This document shows positions 7,737 to 16,883 of a stretch of 64,000 bases of DNA, one piece after another (position 1 is the first letter of the stretch; each line of letters starts with the position of its first letter). The notes below the pieces were generated by a model. The model made no database searches. It saw only the letters and a program-made list of their open reading frames with translations, and was not told the origin of the DNA. Position numbers and translations under genes: made by a program. Source of the DNA: Homoserinimonas sp. OAct 916 (GTDB lineage: Bacteria; Actinomycetota; Actinomycetes; Actinomycetales; Microbacteriaceae); the NCBI RefSeq assembly GCF_003260275.1, contig NZ_QJHB01000004.1, positions 124,001 through 188,000 on the forward strand, given 5' to 3'.

Positions 7737-8234
7737 ATGGCTGAATTGCATCGTGTGCGTACCTGGGCCCAGGCCCTGATCGCGTTGCACCTTGATGCGA
7801 ACGTGTGGAGTTTCGGCTTCGACAACGCCAAGACCAGGGCCGGTCTGTGCAATTACACGACCAAGACGATCACGGTCTCCCGCTACCTCGCGCTGCGCTA
7901 CGAAGACGACGAGATCCACCAGGTGCTGCTGCACGAGGTGGCACACGCGATTGCCGGTTCCCGCGCGGGGCACGGGCCCAAATGGAGCAAGGTCGCCACC
8001 GAGCTCGGCTACGAGGGCAAACGCCTGCATGACGGCGCCATCGCCGACGAACTGGCGCCGTGGGTCGGCCAGTGCGCCAACGGACACACGTTCTACCGGT
8101 ATCGCAAACCCACGCGCACGCTCTCCTGCGGCAGGTGCTCACGCGGCTTCAACCACCAGCACCTGATCGCCTGGCACAAGCGTGAGATCTCGGCGGCCAC
8201 CCGGCGTCAGGCCGCCTCGATTCCCCGCGCCTGA
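7737..8234 (+). CDS. SprT-like zinc metalloprotease-fold protein
   Basis: 165 residues. HEVAHAIAG carries the HExxH zinc site, preceded by the SprT-type TRAGLCNYTTKTITVSRYLAL and followed by GHGPKWSKVATELGY. A C-terminal zinc ribbon has CxxC pairs (about residues 114-142: GQCANGHTFYRYR, LSCGRCSRGF). The family resembles SprT/Spartan; bacterial roles are poorly defined. ATG 7737 follows a TATCCT box (7725-7730) by 6 nt and has no SD, so the transcript is probably leaderless. It stands alone between the repeat element and the racemase promoter. Confidence 0.9.
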   Translation: MAELHRVRTWAQALIALHLDANVWSFGFDNAKTRAGLCNYTTKTITVSRYLALRYEDDEIHQVLLHEVAHAIAGSRAGHGPKWSKVATELGYEGKRLHDGAIADELAPWVGQCANGHTFYRYRKPTRTLSCGRCSRGFNHQHLIAWHKREISAATRRQAASIPRA

Positions 8235-8355
8235 CGAGTCGTCGCGACCGCCTCGAACCTCCTTCGAGAGGTGAGCAGTTGGCGGAATACGACGACGAAA
8301 GCGGCAACAACTGCACTCTCGCCCGACGGGGCACCCGGCATCCACATACGTTTGT

Positions 8356-8370
8356 AATATGTCACATATT
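8356..8370. promoter_or_regulatory. Regulon operator site 4, perfect palindrome (racemase promoter)
   Basis: AATATGT-C-ACATATT is a perfect 15-bp inverted repeat with a one-base centre. It covers the expected -35 position of the racemase promoter, whose -10 is TACCCT at 8387-8392, so a bound repressor would block RNA polymerase. Confidence 0.8.
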
Positions 8371-8398
8371 CATTGGCGTTCTCGGCTACCCTTGAACC

Positions 8399-9436
8399 AT
8401 GAGCTCCTCCCCCGTACAGGCGATTACCACCGTCGACTACCACACGGCTGGTGAGCCGTTCCGAATCGTGCTCGACGGGGTGCCCGAGATCCCCGGCTCC
8501 ACGGTCGGCGAGCGCCGCGTGTTCGCGCAGGAGTCGGAAGAGATCGATCGTCTCCGACGGCTGCTCTGCCACGAACCGCGCGGGCATGCCGACATGTACG
8601 GCGGATTCCTCACTCCGGCCAATGACGACGGCGCCGACTTCGGCGTGCTGTTCTGGCACAAAGACGGCTTCTCCACCGCCTGCGGGCACGGCACCATCGC
8701 GCTCGGCGTCTGGGCCGTCGAGACGGGCCGGGTCGCCAGCGATCCCGACGGTGAGACCATCGTCACCATCGACGTGCCAAGCGGCCGGGTCGAGGCGCGC
8801 GTGCTGCAGACCGCCGGGCGCATCACCTCGGTGACCTTCCGCAACGTCGAGTCGTGGGCCATTGCCACCGCGGTGCCTGTCGAGACCAGCCGGGGCACAT
8901 TCCACGTCGACCTCAGCTACAGCGGAGCCATCTACGCCTCCCTCAACGCCGCGGATGCCGGCCTCGAGGTCACCCCCCGGCACTACACCGACATCATCGC
9001 CATCGGCCGGGAGATCAAGTGGAAGCTCAACGACCACGTATTGGCCCAGCACCCGACCGACCCGCGGCTCTCCGGGGTGTACGGCACCATTGTCTACGAC
9101 GACTTCGATGACACCGAGGCCGGCCCACACCAGCGCAACGCGACCGTCTTTGCCGACGGCGAGGTCGACCGCTCCCCCTGCGGATCGGGCACCGGCGCCC
9201 GAGTGGCGTTGCTGGCGGCATCCGGTCGCCTGAAGCCCGGCCAGGTCTTCACCCACGATTCGATCGTCGACACGCGCTTTCTCGCCCGCGTGTTCGACGC
9301 CCCGGCAGGCACCACCAGCCCCGACGGACACCCCATGGTCGTTCCCGAGGTGCAGGGCATGGCCTACCAGACAGGCGAGCACCGCTTCACATTGAACACG
9401 TTTGACGACGTGGGAACAGGATTCGTACTCAGATGA
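8399..9436 (+). CDS. Proline racemase / 4-hydroxyproline 2-epimerase family enzyme
   Basis: 345 residues, PLP-independent two-thiol racemase. Both catalytic cysteines are present: Cys95 in STACGHGTIALG and Cys261 in DRSPCGSGTGAR. In this superfamily a Thr at the second position marks trans-3-hydroxyproline dehydratases, so Cys/Cys predicts racemase or 4-hydroxyproline epimerase activity. DNA shows TACCCT 6 nt before the ATG and no SD, so the mRNA is probably leaderless. The ATG of the next gene overlaps the stop by 4 bp. With a FAD oxidase for the D-isomer and an OCD-family reductase it forms a stereochemical loop for proline or hydroxyproline. Which of the two substrates is used cannot be decided here. 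Confidence 0.93.
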   Translation: MSSSPVQAITTVDYHTAGEPFRIVLDGVPEIPGSTVGERRVFAQESEEIDRLRRLLCHEPRGHADMYGGFLTPANDDGADFGVLFWHKDGFSTACGHGTIALGVWAVETGRVASDPDGETIVTIDVPSGRVEARVLQTAGRITSVTFRNVESWAIATAVPVETSRGTFHVDLSYSGAIYASLNAADAGLEVTPRHYTDIIAIGREIKWKLNDHVLAQHPTDPRLSGVYGTIVYDDFDDTEAGPHQRNATVFADGEVDRSPCGSGTGARVALLAASGRLKPGQVFTHDSIVDTRFLARVFDAPAGTTSPDGHPMVVPEVQGMAYQTGEHRFTLNTFDDVGTGFVLR

Positions 9437-10398
9437 CCAACCCCGCCAGCACTCTTTCTACCAGCACGGCGCCCGCCAGCACCCTGCCCTTCATCACCGC
9501 CGACGAGGTCTACTCGCGGGTGAGCTTCGCCGATGCCGTGGCCGCGTTCCATCGCGACCTGAGGGCCGGCCTCGACCCCGCGAATGACCACGCGAAGACC
9601 ATCGTCGACCTGGCCCATGGCCAGGTGCTGATGATGCCGACCGAGAGCTCGGAGCTGCTCGGCGTCAAGGTCGTGACGGTCGCACCCGCAAACCCCGACA
9701 AGGGGCTGGAGCGCATCCAGGGCCACTACCTGCTGTTCGACTCGGCCACCCTCACCCCGGTCGCCCTGATGGACGGGGTGGCGCTGACCACACTGCGCAC
9801 GCCCGCGCTGTCGGCGGCGGCCGCCGACATTCTGGCGCCGGCTGAGACACCCCACCTGTTGGTGTTCGGCTCGGGCCCGCAGGCCTGGGGCCACGTCGAG
9901 GCGCTGCGCGCGGTTCGCACTATTGAGCGTGTGACGATCGTCGCCCGCAACCAGGAGCGCGCACAGGCGCTGGCCGACCAGGTCACCGCCTCGGGCATCC
10001 CCGCCCGGGTCGGCGTTGCCGAGGATGTCGCGGATGCCCAGCTGATCGCCTGCGCGACCACCGCCCGCGAACCGCTATTCGACGGCTCGCTCATTCAGGA
10101 CAACGCCTGCGTGATGGCAGTCGGCAGCCATGAACTGGATGCGCGCGAACTCGACAGCGCCCTGATCGCCCGCTCGCAGGTGGTGATCGAGGAGTTCGGC
10201 GCCGCGATGCGTGAAGGCGGAGACGTCTACATTCCGCTCCAGGAGGGTGTCATCACTGAAGACCACCTCATCCCGGTGAAAGACATCGTCACCGGTGCCG
10301 TCGAGGTGGACCACTCCAGGCCGCGCGTCTTCAAGAGCTCTGGCATGCCGTGGGAAGACCTCGTGGTCGCCTCGGTGGCGTACGCCGCGGGGAAATAG
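9433..10398 (+). CDS. Ornithine cyclodeaminase / mu-crystallin family protein, probable pyrroline-2-carboxylate reductase
   Basis: 321 residues. It has the OCD fold signatures LLGVKVVTVAPANP (substrate lysine region), TLRTPALSAAAADIL, and the Rossmann motif LLVFGSGPQAWGHVEAL followed by ARNQERAQALADQ. Family members include ornithine cyclodeaminase, alanine dehydrogenase, ketimine reductase and delta-1-pyrroline-2-carboxylate reductase. Because it is translationally coupled to a proline racemase-family gene, reduction of the cyclic imine formed by D-proline oxidation is the best inference; ornithine cyclodeamination remains possible. The N-terminus has an Ala/Ser/Thr-rich extension of about 18 residues. 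Confidence 0.9.
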   Translation: MTNPASTLSTSTAPASTLPFITADEVYSRVSFADAVAAFHRDLRAGLDPANDHAKTIVDLAHGQVLMMPTESSELLGVKVVTVAPANPDKGLERIQGHYLLFDSATLTPVALMDGVALTTLRTPALSAAAADILAPAETPHLLVFGSGPQAWGHVEALRAVRTIERVTIVARNQERAQALADQVTASGIPARVGVAEDVADAQLIACATTAREPLFDGSLIQDNACVMAVGSHELDARELDSALIARSQVVIEEFGAAMREGGDVYIPLQEGVITEDHLIPVKDIVTGAVEVDHSRPRVFKSSGMPWEDLVVASVAYAAGK

Positions 10399-10426
10399 TC
10401 CCACCGAGTCATCCGTCGCAGCGGCA

Positions 10427-10486
10427 CGCGCCAGTTGGCACGCTCCGCGCCGGTTCGAACCGGCGCGATGGGTGCCAACTGGCGCG
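10427..10486. repeat. 60-bp dispersed palindromic element, second family, copy 2; likely bidirectional terminator
   Basis: Outer arms of 14 bp pair perfectly (CGCGCCAGTTGGCA 10427-10440 with TGCCAACTGGCGCG 10473-10486) and the core CGCGCCGGTTCGAACCGGCGCG is a 22-bp perfect palindrome. It lies between the convergent OCD-family gene and nadE, so it could terminate both. Confidence 0.88.
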
Positions 10487-10531
10487 AAGCGCGAACACCG
10501 CGGATATGGCGGCGTACGCAACGAGGCCCGG

Positions 10532-11518
10532 CTAGCGCCACCAGGTGTCGGCGGGCGACGCCGGCATGCGGCGCTTGTGCCTGCTTGCGACGTAGCGTGA
10601 CTCGATGGCCCGGGCTACGGCATCTGAGACCTCGCGCCCCTCGAGATAGTCGTCGATCTCGGCGTAGCTGAGACCCAGGCTGGCTTCGTCGGTCTGGCCG
10701 GGAAGGTCATCGAGCAGATCGGCGGTGGGCGGTTTGAGATACAACCGCTCCGGTGCGTCGAGCGCCTCAAGCATCTGACGCCCCTGCCTCTTGGTCAATC
10801 CGGCCAGCGGAACGAGATCGCTGGCGCCGTCACCGAACTTCGTGAAGAAGCCGGTGACCGCCTCGGCGGCGTGGTCGGAGCCGACTACAAGCAATCCGCG
10901 CTGCCCGGCTATTGCGTACTGGGCCATCATGCGCGCCCGCGCCTTCACGTTGCCCTTGGTGAAATCAGCCAGCGGGTCGCCCAGCACCTCACCGTACTCG
11001 GTCGCAAAACCATCGACCGCCGCCTGGATGTTGAAGTACACGACGCGCTGGGGCCGAATGAAATCGAGCGCCAACTGCGCGTCGTCTTCGTCATGCTGCA
11101 CCGCGTACGGCAACCGCACCGCGATGAACTCGACCGGAGCCACACCGGCATCGCTGCCGCCGTCGCCGCTGCTGCCGTCGCCGCTACCGTCACCGGCGCT
11201 GCCTCCATCGGCGCTGCCCCCATCAGTACTGCTTCCGGCGGCACGCACATCAGCGGCACGCACGTCATCGACACTCGGGTCAACGGCACGCACGTCAGCG
11301 GCACTCGGTCCGCCGGCAATGCGCTCAACCGCCAACTGACACAACCGGCCGGCCAGGGTCGAGTCCTGGCCGCCGCTGATCCCCAGCACGAGGCCGCGGG
11401 CTCCGGTCACTTTCACGTAGTCGACCAGAAACTGCACGCGGGCGTCGACCTCTGCAGCCGGGTTGATCTCGGGCCGAGCGCCCAACTCCCGGATGATTCG
11501 TTCCTGCATCTCACGCAT
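10532..11518 (-). CDS. nadE: NAD synthetase with low-complexity insertion
   Basis: 328 residues. Ammonia-dependent NAD+ synthetase: adenylates deamido-NAD and amidates it. The ATP-pyrophosphatase P-loop SGGQDST is at residues 48-54; other conserved parts are [51 protein letters not shown] and PPTADLLDD. Residues 71-127 are an Ala/Asp/Val then Gly/Ser/Asp-rich insert absent from the roughly 275-residue family norm; its DNA contains imperfect repeats, suggesting slippage expansion at a surface loop. Convergent with the OCD-family gene. Confidence 0.95.
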   Translation of the reverse strand: MREMQERIIRELGARPEINPAAEVDARVQFLVDYVKVTGARGLVLGISGGQDSTLAGRLCQLAVERIAGGPSAADVRAVDPSVDDVRAADVRAAGSSTDGGSADGGSAGDGSGDGSSGDGGSDAGVAPVEFIAVRLPYAVQHDEDDAQLALDFIRPQRVVYFNIQAAVDGFATEYGEVLGDPLADFTKGNVKARARMMAQYAIAGQRGLLVVGSDHAAEAVTGFFTKFGDGASDLVPLAGLTKRQGRQMLEALDAPERLYLKPPTADLLDDLPGQTDEASLGLSYAEIDDYLEGREVSDAVARAIESRYVASRHKRRMPASPADTWWR

Positions 11519-11559
11519 ACCTTCACACTATCGCCGTACGTTGCTCTGGCCATTCGGGC

Positions 11560-11699
11560 GAGCCTGCCTGCTGAGCGAGCCTGCCTGCTGAGCGATAGCC
11601 ATGAGGTCGAGATACGCGCGCGACCATGATTCGACCCCACGGGTTTCGCTCGCCCGTTCCGCTCGCCCGTTCCGCTCGCCCGTTCCACCCGCCGGTTCC
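11560..11699. repeat. Two tandem arrays upstream of nadE
   Basis: Two copies of a 17-bp unit GAGCCTGCCTGCTGAGC (11560-11593), then three identical copies of 13-bp GCTCGCCCGTTCC (11648-11686) and a diverged fourth (11687-11699). The spacer 11519-11791 between divergent nadE and the pentapeptide gene holds nothing else recognisable. Confidence 0.9.
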
Positions 11700-11791
11700 G
11701 CCACACGGGCGAGCTCGCGACGTGCACCACACGGATAGGGGGCCGAGGAGCGCATGCGGAACAATGGACGTGACGCCAGGAGGCACACACG

Positions 11792-12436
11792 ATGGTCAAG
11801 GCACCGCGCATCACCGAGCCCCGGTTCGGGCAACTCCAGGACAGTGACGGGGCGTTGCTTGTGGCATCCGAGCAGTACGAGGGCGAACGATACGCGGTGC
11901 TCCGGTTGACCGACCGCGACCTGACCGACGCCGCCTTTCACGAGTGCCGGTTCTCTGGTGTCACCCTGGACGACACCCAGATGCGCGGCATCCGCTTCGT
12001 CACCGTCGAGATGACGAACCTCAACGCACCAGTACTGAACGCCCCACATTCTGAATGGCGAGACGTGACGATCACGCAGTCCCGCGTCGGCGCGGGCGAG
12101 TTCTACGACGCCGATCTCAGTGGTGTGCTGATCGAGGGCTGCAAACTCGGCTACCTCAACTTTCGCGGCGCCACCCTGCGGGATGTGCTTCTCTCCGAGT
12201 GCACCATCGACGAGCTCGACCTGGGGCAGACGAAAGCCGCCCGGGTGACCATTCGTGACTGCCGCATCGGCACGCTCGACGTGACCGGAGCACAGCTGAG
12301 CGACGTGGATCTGCGCGGCAGCGAGTTTCAGGCGATCAACGGCGTGCCGGGGTTGCGCGGGGCCACTATCGACGATGTGCAGCTGGCAGCGCTGGCCCCG
12401 GTGCTGGCCGAGCAGGCAGGGCTGCTGCTCGGTTAG
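11792..12436 (+). CDS. Pentapeptide-repeat protein
   Basis: 214 residues made largely of A(D/N)LxX-type repeats forming a right-handed quadrilateral beta-helix: for example LTDAAFHECRFSGVTLDD, YDADLSGVLIEGCKLGYLNFRGATLRDVLLSECTIDELDL, VTGAQLSDVDLRGSEFQAING. AGGAGG sits 8 nt before the ATG. Some members mimic DNA and inhibit gyrase, but most have no known role, and nothing here points to a specific partner. Monocistronic, divergent from nadE. Confidence 0.9.
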   Translation: MVKAPRITEPRFGQLQDSDGALLVASEQYEGERYAVLRLTDRDLTDAAFHECRFSGVTLDDTQMRGIRFVTVEMTNLNAPVLNAPHSEWRDVTITQSRVGAGEFYDADLSGVLIEGCKLGYLNFRGATLRDVLLSECTIDELDLGQTKAARVTIRDCRIGTLDVTGAQLSDVDLRGSEFQAINGVPGLRGATIDDVQLAALAPVLAEQAGLLLG

Positions 12437-12581
12437 TCGCCCGCATTCTTGAGCGGGTCAGCGTCCGGTTGACCGCCCTTCGGGGCCGGCCGCTCATCGT
12501 GCTGCTGACACGTTGCCCGGCAGCGCACCGCGAACTGTGCGGCCGGCCATCCACCTCGAGGATGGACGCCCAGCCGAACCG

Positions 12582-13550
12582 CTACTCGACGCCGATGATC
12601 TCGATCACGAAGACCAGGGTCTGGCCGGCGAGCTCGTGCCCGCTGCCCGCCTCGCCGTAGCCAAGCGCGGGCGGCATCGTCACGACCAGCTGGGAGCCGA
12701 CCTTCTGCCCCACCAGAGCGGCGCCGAATCCCTTGACGACCTGGTTGGTGGCGATCACCAGCGGCTGCTTGCCGTAGCTCTGGTCGAAGATCTCACCGGT
12801 GTTCCAGTTGGTTCCCTGGTAGTTGAGGGTGACGGTGTCGCCCGAGGCGACGGTGGCCCCATCACCGGGAGTGATCACGGCGAGCTTCAGGTCGGGGCTC
12901 GGGTCGCCGGCGGGCAGCGTGAGCACTGGTGCCTCTTCGCCGTTGAAGGCGACCGTGGGCGGGTTCTGGGTCCACGCGGCCGGAACGATCGGCTGTTCAA
13001 CCCCGAGCACATCGCTGACGATCACGGCAGACTCACCCGGTTCGATGCCGAGGGATGGGTTTCCTTGATCACCGTACAGGTCGGCGGCGGGCACCGCAGT
13101 GACCACGCGGGAGCCGATTGGCATACATTCGATGCCTGCCACGAAAGCGGGCATGAGTTGCGCGTCTCCCAGCGGGAACGAGGTTTTCTCCGAGATGACC
13201 GACTCGCCGGTGCTGCCCTTGAACACCGTGATACGCAGCTCGACCAGATCTCCCGACTTGGTCAGTTCTCCGTCTCCCTCGGTGACGATGGTGCGCTGCA
13301 GTGCGGTGCCGGCCAGGGGTGTGCTGAACTCCGCGGTGATGGCTTCGCCGAAACTCCCGGCCACGGTCACACCCTCGCTGTCGGCACCCGAGGGGTAGTC
13401 GGTGCACTCTGCTGCGGCCGGGCTGGCGCTGACGTCGGAAGCCGCCGGTGCGGAAACGCCCGTGCACCCGGTCAACAACAATGCAGACGCGGCGATGACC
13501 GAGAGTACGGCTGCGGGCACGACGCGGCGCGGAGCAAGGGAGAGTTTCAT
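12582..13550 (-). CDS. FKBP-type peptidyl-prolyl isomerase lipoprotein
   Basis: 322 residues from ATG 13550. A lipoprotein signal ends in LLLTGC (Cys29). The C-terminal 85 or so residues form a canonical FKBP domain (SGDTVTLNYQGTNWNTGEIFDQS, VVKGFGAALVGQKVGSQLVV, PPALGYGEAG). An upstream segment around residues 60-180 (EFSTPLAGTALQRTIV, AFVAGIECMPIGSRVVTAVPA) looks like a second, degenerate FKBP-like domain, an arrangement common in actinobacterial surface FKBPs. It probably assists folding of exported proteins. The longer reading from 13610 lacks a signal peptide at the start. Confidence 0.93.
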   Translation of the reverse strand: MKLSLAPRRVVPAAVLSVIAASALLLTGCTGVSAPAASDVSASPAAAECTDYPSGADSEGVTVAGSFGEAITAEFSTPLAGTALQRTIVTEGDGELTKSGDLVELRITVFKGSTGESVISEKTSFPLGDAQLMPAFVAGIECMPIGSRVVTAVPAADLYGDQGNPSLGIEPGESAVIVSDVLGVEQPIVPAAWTQNPPTVAFNGEEAPVLTLPAGDPSPDLKLAVITPGDGATVASGDTVTLNYQGTNWNTGEIFDQSYGKQPLVIATNQVVKGFGAALVGQKVGSQLVVTMPPALGYGEAGSGHELAGQTLVFVIEIIGVE

Positions 13551-13889
13551 ACCGGGGGGTTCTCGTTTCACATCGGGGACAGCTGGTGGGCCGCGCACGG
13601 CCGTGACCACTCTGTCACCTCCGGGCTCGCGCTACCTGAATGCGAGCCGCGAGCCGGAGAGGTGTCCGGGTTGCAGCACCGTCAGAGTTCCCGCCCTGAG
13701 CCTGAGCTGTTTTCCACGGTCGGCATTCTCCGCAGCACGTCAATCCCGGCACAGTAGGGTTGAGACACGGCATCGGATGGCTGTTTCTGCCCGGAGCCTC
13801 ACCACTACCACCGCACACCGCAGTGGTGCCGCTCGTTTCCGCAAAAAGAAGTGCCACTCGACCCCTCCGCGAGATTGGAAGAACCACCC
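13551..13889. other. Divergent promoter region between FKBP and aminopeptidase genes
   Basis: 339 bp without a gene. A TAGGGT hexamer at 13755-13760 is a plausible -10 for the rightward aminopeptidase gene with a leader of about 125 nt. No repeats or operators were recognised. Confidence 0.4.
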
Positions 13890-15431
13890 ATGCCCGACAA
13901 CGCCTACAAACTGATTCCCGCCGATTTCGACCCGGTTCCCTCCCTCAAAACCCTGGCCGACAGCTCGGTCACTGCGGTCACCACGCTTTCCACCGAACTG
14001 GGGGCCATCGGAATCGGCGTGAGTGTCAGCGGTGAGGTTCCGAGTGCCTTGGGCCTCGCCCGGGAAGCCCTCGAGGCCCAGGGCTTCGAAGCGAAAGTGG
14101 GGCAGACGCTGATTGTTCCGCAGCGAAGCGGCACCACCCTCATCGCGGTCGGCGTGGGAGACGTGGGCGGGGTTGCCGGCTCTCTCACCGCGGCAAACAT
14201 GCGCGACATCGGGGCCGCATTCGCCCGGGCCGCCCACCGTTCCAGCCGGATCGGCCTCGACGTGGTCGGCGCGACCACCCTCGATTCCGAGGACAGCGGC
14301 CGCCTGCTGACCGAGGGTGTGCTGCTGGCCCGTTATCGATTCAACGAGCTCAAGCCGTCGTCGAAGCACGTGCCGCTTACTGCGCTGGAGATTCTGGTGC
14401 CGGCAGACGAAGTCGAGCGGGTATCGGCAGGGGTGAGAACCGGTTGTGTCACCGCACGTGCCACCTGCCTGGCCCGTGACCTGGCCAACACCCCTCCCGG
14501 CTACCTCACCGCCACCGACTTCGGCAACATCGCGGAGAAGCTCGGCCCCCAGCACGGCCTGAGCGTCCACGTGTTCGACAAGGAACAGATCATCGCCGAA
14601 CGGCTGGGCGGCCTTCTCGCCGTGAATGCCGGCAGTGTTGAAGAGCCGCGCATGATCCAGGTGCGCTACACCCCCGATGACGCGACCGGCCACCTCGCCC
14701 TGGTCGGCAAGGGCATCATGTACGACTCCGGCGGCATCTCACTGAAGCCTTCCGACCCGATGCACCTGCTGATGAAGATGGACATGGCGGGAGCCGCCGC
14801 AGCCTTCGCCGCGATGACAGCGCTCAAGGAACTCGGCTGCACCACCCGCGTCACCGCTTTTCTGATGTGCACCGACAACATGCCGTCGGGCTCGGCCTCG
14901 AAGCTCGGCGATGTGTTCACCGTGCGCAATGGCATGACGGTGGAGATTCAGAACACCGACGCAGAGGGCCGCCTGGTGATGAGCGACGCCCTGGTGCTCG
15001 CCGCCGAGGAGAAGCCGGACGCGATCGTCGACATCGCCACCCTGACCGGTGCCGCCCTGGCCGCACTCGGCACCCACACCGCTCCGGTGCTGGGCAACAA
15101 CCAGGAGTTGGTCGACCAGACCAAGGCCTCATCGGCCGCCACCGACGAGTCCATCTGGCAACTTCCGTTGGAGCACCGCTACCGCAAACAACTCGACACC
15201 GAAGTGGCCGACATCTCCAACCTGGGCGGCAAGTTCGCCGGTGCGACGACCGCGGCACTCTTCCTCAACGAGTTCGTTGACGGCGTGCCGTGGGCGCACC
15301 TGGACATCGCCGGCACCATGCAGGTCGACGCCGATGACCTCTGGCGCAGCCAGGGTGCCACCGGATTCGGCGCTCGCCTGCTCACCGACCTGGCGCTGAA
15401 CTTCGTGCCACCGGCCACGACGAAGAGCTAG
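13890..15431 (+). CDS. pepA: Leucyl aminopeptidase, M17 family
   Basis: 513 residues from ATG 13890, with GGAAG 10 nt upstream; the longer in-frame start at 13851 lacks support. The C-terminal catalytic domain has the two-metal site: VGKGIMYDSGGISLKP (Lys and Asp ligands), KMDMAGAAAAF, and the family signature NTDAEGRLVMSDAL at about 355-368. The N-terminal macrodomain-like region is normal in length. It removes N-terminal residues from cytosolic peptides and so fits with the peptide importer further right, though no operator copy was seen at its promoter. A 7-bp hairpin (CACCGCT-TC-AGCGGTG, 15440-15455) follows the stop. Confidence 0.96.
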   Translation: MPDNAYKLIPADFDPVPSLKTLADSSVTAVTTLSTELGAIGIGVSVSGEVPSALGLAREALEAQGFEAKVGQTLIVPQRSGTTLIAVGVGDVGGVAGSLTAANMRDIGAAFARAAHRSSRIGLDVVGATTLDSEDSGRLLTEGVLLARYRFNELKPSSKHVPLTALEILVPADEVERVSAGVRTGCVTARATCLARDLANTPPGYLTATDFGNIAEKLGPQHGLSVHVFDKEQIIAERLGGLLAVNAGSVEEPRMIQVRYTPDDATGHLALVGKGIMYDSGGISLKPSDPMHLLMKMDMAGAAAAFAAMTALKELGCTTRVTAFLMCTDNMPSGSASKLGDVFTVRNGMTVEIQNTDAEGRLVMSDALVLAAEEKPDAIVDIATLTGAALAALGTHTAPVLGNNQELVDQTKASSAATDESIWQLPLEHRYRKQLDTEVADISNLGGKFAGATTAALFLNEFVDGVPWAHLDIAGTMQVDADDLWRSQGATGFGARLLTDLALNFVPPATTKS

Positions 15432-15439
15432 CGCGGAGC

Positions 15440-15455
15440 CACCGCTTCAGCGGTG
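15440..15455 (+). terminator. Short hairpin after aminopeptidase
   Basis: CACCGCT and AGCGGTG pair with a 2-nt loop, 9 nt after the stop codon, in the spacer between convergent genes. No U-tract. Confidence 0.45.
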
Positions 15456-15547
15456 TCTGCCGGTCAACGCGGCGCGCTCGCACAGGCGCGCCACGCGCGG
15501 GCACTGCTCGACGCGAGGAGGACCGACCAGGGACACTCGGCGAGGCG

Positions 15548-16864
15548 TCAGCGGGCGGTTCCCGACTCCGCGACCATCGTCATCAGCCTCCTCAGCACGC
15601 GGGGGTCCTGGCGCAGACCGTCGTGCTCGTACTCGTTGGTCATCCACAGCTGTACGCCACCGACGTCTCGGTTGGAGTCTTCGGAGAAGCCCCGGTCGAC
15701 GTACATGTCGTCGTAGTAGACGGCGGCCGCGATCGGCACCTCGTTGGAGGCCAACCGCCGGGCGTCATACAGTTCGGTGTACTCCTCGTGCTGGGCGAGC
15801 GCCTCGGCCACCGCCTTGAACGGGCGCAGACTGCGGATCTCGTCGAACATCCACGGGTACATCATCTCGCCGGTGAACAGCATCGGCCGCTCATCGGGCG
15901 AGAACTGCGGGTGATCGGCCCGCACTCTCTCGGCCGCCCAGTCGGTCGCGCCGGTGCCGCCTGCAGCCGATGCGCCGTTGCCGTAGATGCTCTCCTGCAT
16001 CACCGCGAACAGGGGGTTGTCATCGAAGCTGGTTCGCTGGGCGACTTCGGCCAGAAACTGGTCGGACAGGGAACCGGTGCGATCGGGTTCCGCCGCCCAG
16101 GCCTCGTCGAACAGCCAATGCACCCGGTCGAAACCGGGCGCCATGCCGAAGTCGATGCCGAGCATCTGCAGCCGCCGCACCGAGAGCGTGTCGCCGTCGG
16201 GCAGGCGCACGTCGTTGGCGGCGAGGTGGTCGGCGACCTGCCCGACACGGTGCACCTCGAGCGGGTAGCGACGGTAGAACTCGGCAGTCTTCGCCTCCAC
16301 GCGCGGATACGTGCGGCGGTAGACCTCGTCGGCGGAAGGCGTCGGCGTGGTCAGCCCGCCGGTGACGTAGCAGGCGCTGAGTGCCTCCGGAGCAGTCGAC
16401 AAATACGTGAGGGTGAGAAATCCGCCGTAGCTCTGGCCGAGGCTCTGCCACTTCACCCCGCCATATACCGTTTTGCGGATATGTTCGAGGTCGGCGACGA
16501 TCGAGTCGGCGCGAAAGCACAGAAAGTAGTCTTTGGCCCCCGCCACGGTGTCGAACTGGTCGAGGGTGGCCCGCTCGATCCTGGTCGAACGACCGGTGCC
16601 GCGCTGGTCGACGAGCACGACCCGGTGGGTGTCGAGCGCGTGGGCGAGCCAGCCCTCGCCGGGCATCGGCCGCGGCGACTTGCCGCCCGGGCCGCCCTGC
16701 AGGAAGACCAGCAGCGGCAGGTCGTGACCCATTTTGGCGGGGTCGACCACTTCACGGGCGAACACCTGGATGGTGCGGCCGTCGGAGTTTGTCCAATCGA
16801 CAGGCACTTCGACCATGTGATCGCGGATGTGCATTCCCGGGATGGTGTACTCGGCGGTCAGCAT
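15548..16864 (-). CDS. Prolyl iminopeptidase-like alpha/beta hydrolase (S33)
   Basis: 438 residues from ATG 16864. The N-terminal half shows the S33 hallmarks: oxyanion-hole GGPGG at 57-61, DQRGTGRS, nucleophile elbow GQSYGG with Ser145. A large cap domain follows and the C-terminus has MTNEYEHDGLRQDP, supplying the catalytic His. Proline iminopeptidases remove N-terminal Pro from peptides. It is the last gene of the peptide-importer operon, 138 bp after the amidohydrolase, with a 22-bp tandem array between. Substrate preference is inferred from family and context. Confidence 0.9.
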   Translation of the reverse strand: MLTAEYTIPGMHIRDHMVEVPVDWTNSDGRTIQVFAREVVDPAKMGHDLPLLVFLQGGPGGKSPRPMPGEGWLAHALDTHRVVLVDQRGTGRSTRIERATLDQFDTVAGAKDYFLCFRADSIVADLEHIRKTVYGGVKWQSLGQSYGGFLTLTYLSTAPEALSACYVTGGLTTPTPSADEVYRRTYPRVEAKTAEFYRRYPLEVHRVGQVADHLAANDVRLPDGDTLSVRRLQMLGIDFGMAPGFDRVHWLFDEAWAAEPDRTGSLSDQFLAEVAQRTSFDDNPLFAVMQESIYGNGASAAGGTGATDWAAERVRADHPQFSPDERPMLFTGEMMYPWMFDEIRSLRPFKAVAEALAQHEEYTELYDARRLASNEVPIAAAVYYDDMYVDRGFSEDSNRDVGGVQLWMTNEYEHDGLRQDPRVLRRLMTMVAESGTAR

Positions 16865-16883
16865 GGTGGACCTGTCTTTCGTC

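Noticed and set aside
10441-10470. GGTTCGAACC resembling a tRNA T-arm
   Set aside because: It is the centre of a longer perfect palindrome; no acceptor, D or anticodon arms can be built.
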